This document shows, in pieces, positions 12,444-13,970 of a stretch of 13,970 bases of DNA. The DNA comes from Paludibacter sp. (lineage in GTDB: Bacteria; Bacteroidota; Bacteroidia; Bacteroidales; Paludibacteraceae), in NCBI GenBank assembly GCA_028748945.1, contig JAQTOL010000034.1, forward strand, positions 1 through 13,970. The letters are read 5' to 3'. The notes beneath the pieces are model-generated. The model was not told the DNA's origin, made no database searches, and saw nothing but the letters and a program-made list of their open reading frames with translations. Numbering within the stretch: position 1 is the first letter of the stretch; each line of letters starts with the position of its first letter. The translations under genes were made by a program, and so were the position numbers.

Positions 12444-13820
12444 TTAAAGTATCTTTTTCACCCACTTGAAATACCGGAAGGGTACATATTTTACAGGTAA
12501 ATCGAACCAGATGGGTGTAGTAACTATGGCCCGGGCATGGCTGAATGCAAGGAAACTCTCCCGGCCATGGTAATGTCCTGTTCCACTGTTTCCCACACCG
12601 CCAAACGGAAGATAATGATTGGCAATATGCATCAATGTGTCATTTATGCATCCACCACCCGAACTTGTTTGTGCAAGGATTTCTTTTGCCTTGCTGTTCT
12701 TCCCAAAATAATAAAAAGCCAGCGGTTTTTCGTGGGAGTTGACATAAGCGCTAACCGTTTCTATTGCATCAAACGTCATCACCGGTAGCAGGGGTCCGAA
12801 TATTTCTTCCTGCATAATAGGAAAATCCGGTTCCACATGGTCGATCAGTGTAGGAGAAATATAATTGTCATCGGCATCAACCTTTCCACCATAGACAATA
12901 GTTCCGTTTAAAAGCAGCTTTTGAAGCCGTTCCATGGCATTCCGGTTGACAATGCGTGGATAATACCGACTTTCCTGCGCGTTTTCGCCAAACATTTGCC
13001 CCAGATGAAAGGCAATTTTTTTCAATAATTCATCTTTAACGGATGCATGCACAAAAAGATAATCGGGGGCAATGCAGGTTTGCCCGGCATTAATCGTTTT
13101 TCCCCATGCAATGCGTTTGGCAGCGCGGTCCAGGTTGGCACCGGCATCAACAATGCAGGGGCTTTTACCACCCAGCTCCAGCACCACGGGGGTCAGATGC
13201 CGGGCGGCAGCGGTCATCACTATTTTGCCTAAAGCGGGACTTCCGGTGAAAAAGATCAGATCGAAACGCTTTTCCAGCAACAGCGTATTCACATCTCTCC
13301 CACCCTGCACCACCGAAATGTACTTTTCTTCGAATGTTTCATGTACCAGCGTTTCCATTACTGCCGCTATATGAGGCGTATAAGGCGAAGGTTTCAACAC
13401 GGCGCAACAGCCCGACGAAATAACTCCAACCAGTGGATTCATCAACAGTTGAAAAGGATAATTCCACGGGGCAATAATTAGTGATACACCCAACGGTTCG
13501 TACATGATTTTACTTGACGAAGGCAACAACTGGATGGGTGATGGCACCCGCTTGCTTTTGGCCCAACGTTTCAAATGCCTGATATGATTATCAATTTCCT
13601 GAAGAACAATGCTGGTCTCCGTCAGATAAGCTTCTTCCTCCGACTTGTGTAAATCCAACCAGAGTGCATCAGCAATTTGGATTTCAAACTTCCGAACGGC
13701 ACTTTTGAAACGTTTCAGGGATTCAATTCTGAAGGTTATATCTTTGGTTTGTTGTGTATTAAAATAGCTGCGATGCCCCTGAATAAGCTTTTCTATCGCA
13801 TCTGTTGAAATTTCGTTCAT
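12444..13820 (-). CDS. NAD(P)-dependent aldehyde dehydrogenase, class 3-like
   Basis: This enzyme oxidises aldehydes to carboxylic acids with NAD(P)+; the substrate is unknown, though the family includes medium- and long-chain fatty aldehyde dehydrogenases. With the start at 13820 (MNEISTDAIEK) it has 458 residues, the usual class 3 length. Motifs are PWNYP at 118-122 (catalytic Asn120), LKPS at 142-145, FTGS at 191-194, ELGGKSP at 215-221 (Glu215), NAGQTC at 244-249 (nucleophile Cys249), EEIFGP at 338-343, PFGGVGNSG at 405-413 and the class 3 ending FSHARAIV. A longer reading frame from 13889 would overlap the upstream gene and adds an atypical 23 residues, so it was not used. No signal peptide is present. 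Its base composition is visibly richer in G and C than the surface-protein genes. It probably shares a transcript with the gene cut at the right edge. Confidence 0.92.
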   Translation of the reverse strand: MNEISTDAIEKLIQGHRSYFNTQQTKDITFRIESLKRFKSAVRKFEIQIADALWLDLHKSEEEAYLTETSIVLQEIDNHIRHLKRWAKSKRVPSPIQLLPSSSKIMYEPLGVSLIIAPWNYPFQLLMNPLVGVISSGCCAVLKPSPYTPHIAAVMETLVHETFEEKYISVVQGGRDVNTLLLEKRFDLIFFTGSPALGKIVMTAAARHLTPVVLELGGKSPCIVDAGANLDRAAKRIAWGKTINAGQTCIAPDYLFVHASVKDELLKKIAFHLGQMFGENAQESRYYPRIVNRNAMERLQKLLLNGTIVYGGKVDADDNYISPTLIDHVEPDFPIMQEEIFGPLLPVMTFDAIETVSAYVNSHEKPLAFYYFGKNSKAKEILAQTSSGGGCINDTLMHIANHYLPFGGVGNSGTGHYHGRESFLAFSHARAIVTTPIWFDLPVKYVPFRYFKWVKKIL

Positions 13821-13839
13821 CTTGCATTGTTTTAAAGGG

Positions 13840-13968
13840 TTATTTTCTGCCTGTAAAATGATCCATGGTTTTGTAAATCCGCAATACACTCCCCGCGAAC
13901 CAATCGAAAACAGGGATGGGTAAAACTCCCTGACATAAGCGTATAAAGTGCATACTGAAAGGCATGCT
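13840..13968 (-). CDS. C-terminal fragment of an upstream gene, possibly an oxidoreductase
   Basis: An open frame enters from the right edge and ends with TAA at 13840-13842, 19 nt before the aldehyde dehydrogenase start. The 42 visible residues, including PVFDWFAGSVLRIYKTMDHF near the end and finishing TGRK, look like real protein, with balanced hydrophobic and aromatic content. The ending recalls short-chain dehydrogenase/reductases, but this is from memory and weak. Close spacing and shared strand suggest an operon with the dehydrogenase, as would suit a reductase/dehydrogenase pair. The gene is truncated only by the window. Confidence 0.55.
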   Translation of the reverse strand, partial: SMPFSMHFIRLCQGVLPIPVFDWFAGSVLRIYKTMDHFTGRK

Positions 13969-13970
13969 CA

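Noticed and set aside
13821..13889. Longer start for the aldehyde dehydrogenase
   Set aside because: The extra 23 residues are unlike the family and would overlap the end of the upstream frame; the ATG at 13820 gives the usual length.
1..13970. CRISPR array, tRNA, rRNA or riboswitch
   Set aside because: No regularly spaced short repeats, no tRNA-like fold with a CCA-adjacent acceptor and no recognised riboswitch core were found; the multi-hairpin region at 5755-5800 is too short for a tRNA.

Overview
The window looks like a chromosomal stretch from a low-GC member of the Bacteroidota, most likely in the Bacteroidales/Marinilabiliales range. Four consecutive genes encode exported proteins, and all four carry a C-terminal domain of the type IX secretion (Por) sorting type. 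They are built from modules common on Bacteroidota surfaces: BspA-like leucine-rich repeats, YCF48 repeats, PKD-like and fibronectin III domains. Promoter-like sites follow the Bacteroidota pattern (TTTG, about 20 nt, TAnnTTTG), and Shine-Dalgarno sites are mostly absent. All recognisable protein genes lie on the minus strand. No transposase, integrase, phage gene, rRNA, tRNA or CRISPR array was seen.

Layout in plus-strand order. 1-1809: an RsgA-type ribosome-assembly GTPase (380-1447) lies between two direct copies of a composite repeat of about 180 bp. 1810-10620: four secreted-protein genes, namely a small FnIII-like protein, an 856-residue mosaic adhesin-like protein, a 954-residue YCF48/PKD protein and a 477-residue BspA-like leucine-rich protein. 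10978-11598: a 206-residue protein with no signal peptide, a helical N-terminal half and a C-terminal FnIII domain. 11599-12443: no protein gene, but two similar plus-strand units that could be small RNAs. 12444-13970: a class-3-like aldehyde dehydrogenase, preceded in a probable operon by the 3' end of an unidentified gene cut by the window edge.

The most notable structure is between the genes. A 291-bp direct repeat (5461-5751 and 10667-10957) sits directly upstream of the two genes whose products share an N-terminal LRR module. Read on the minus strand it holds, in order, a Rho-independent terminator that would end the preceding gene, a good Bacteroidota promoter, and a conserved leader of about 100 nt with a hairpin. 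It looks like a portable insulator-plus-expression cassette for surface proteins. The 856-residue protein matches the 477-residue protein at its N-terminus and the 954-residue protein at its C-terminus, so the locus appears to have evolved by duplication and module shuffling. A second, degenerate repeat family (core CATATCCG on the plus strand) lies within 10 nt of the stop codon of three minus-strand genes and 51 nt from a fourth.
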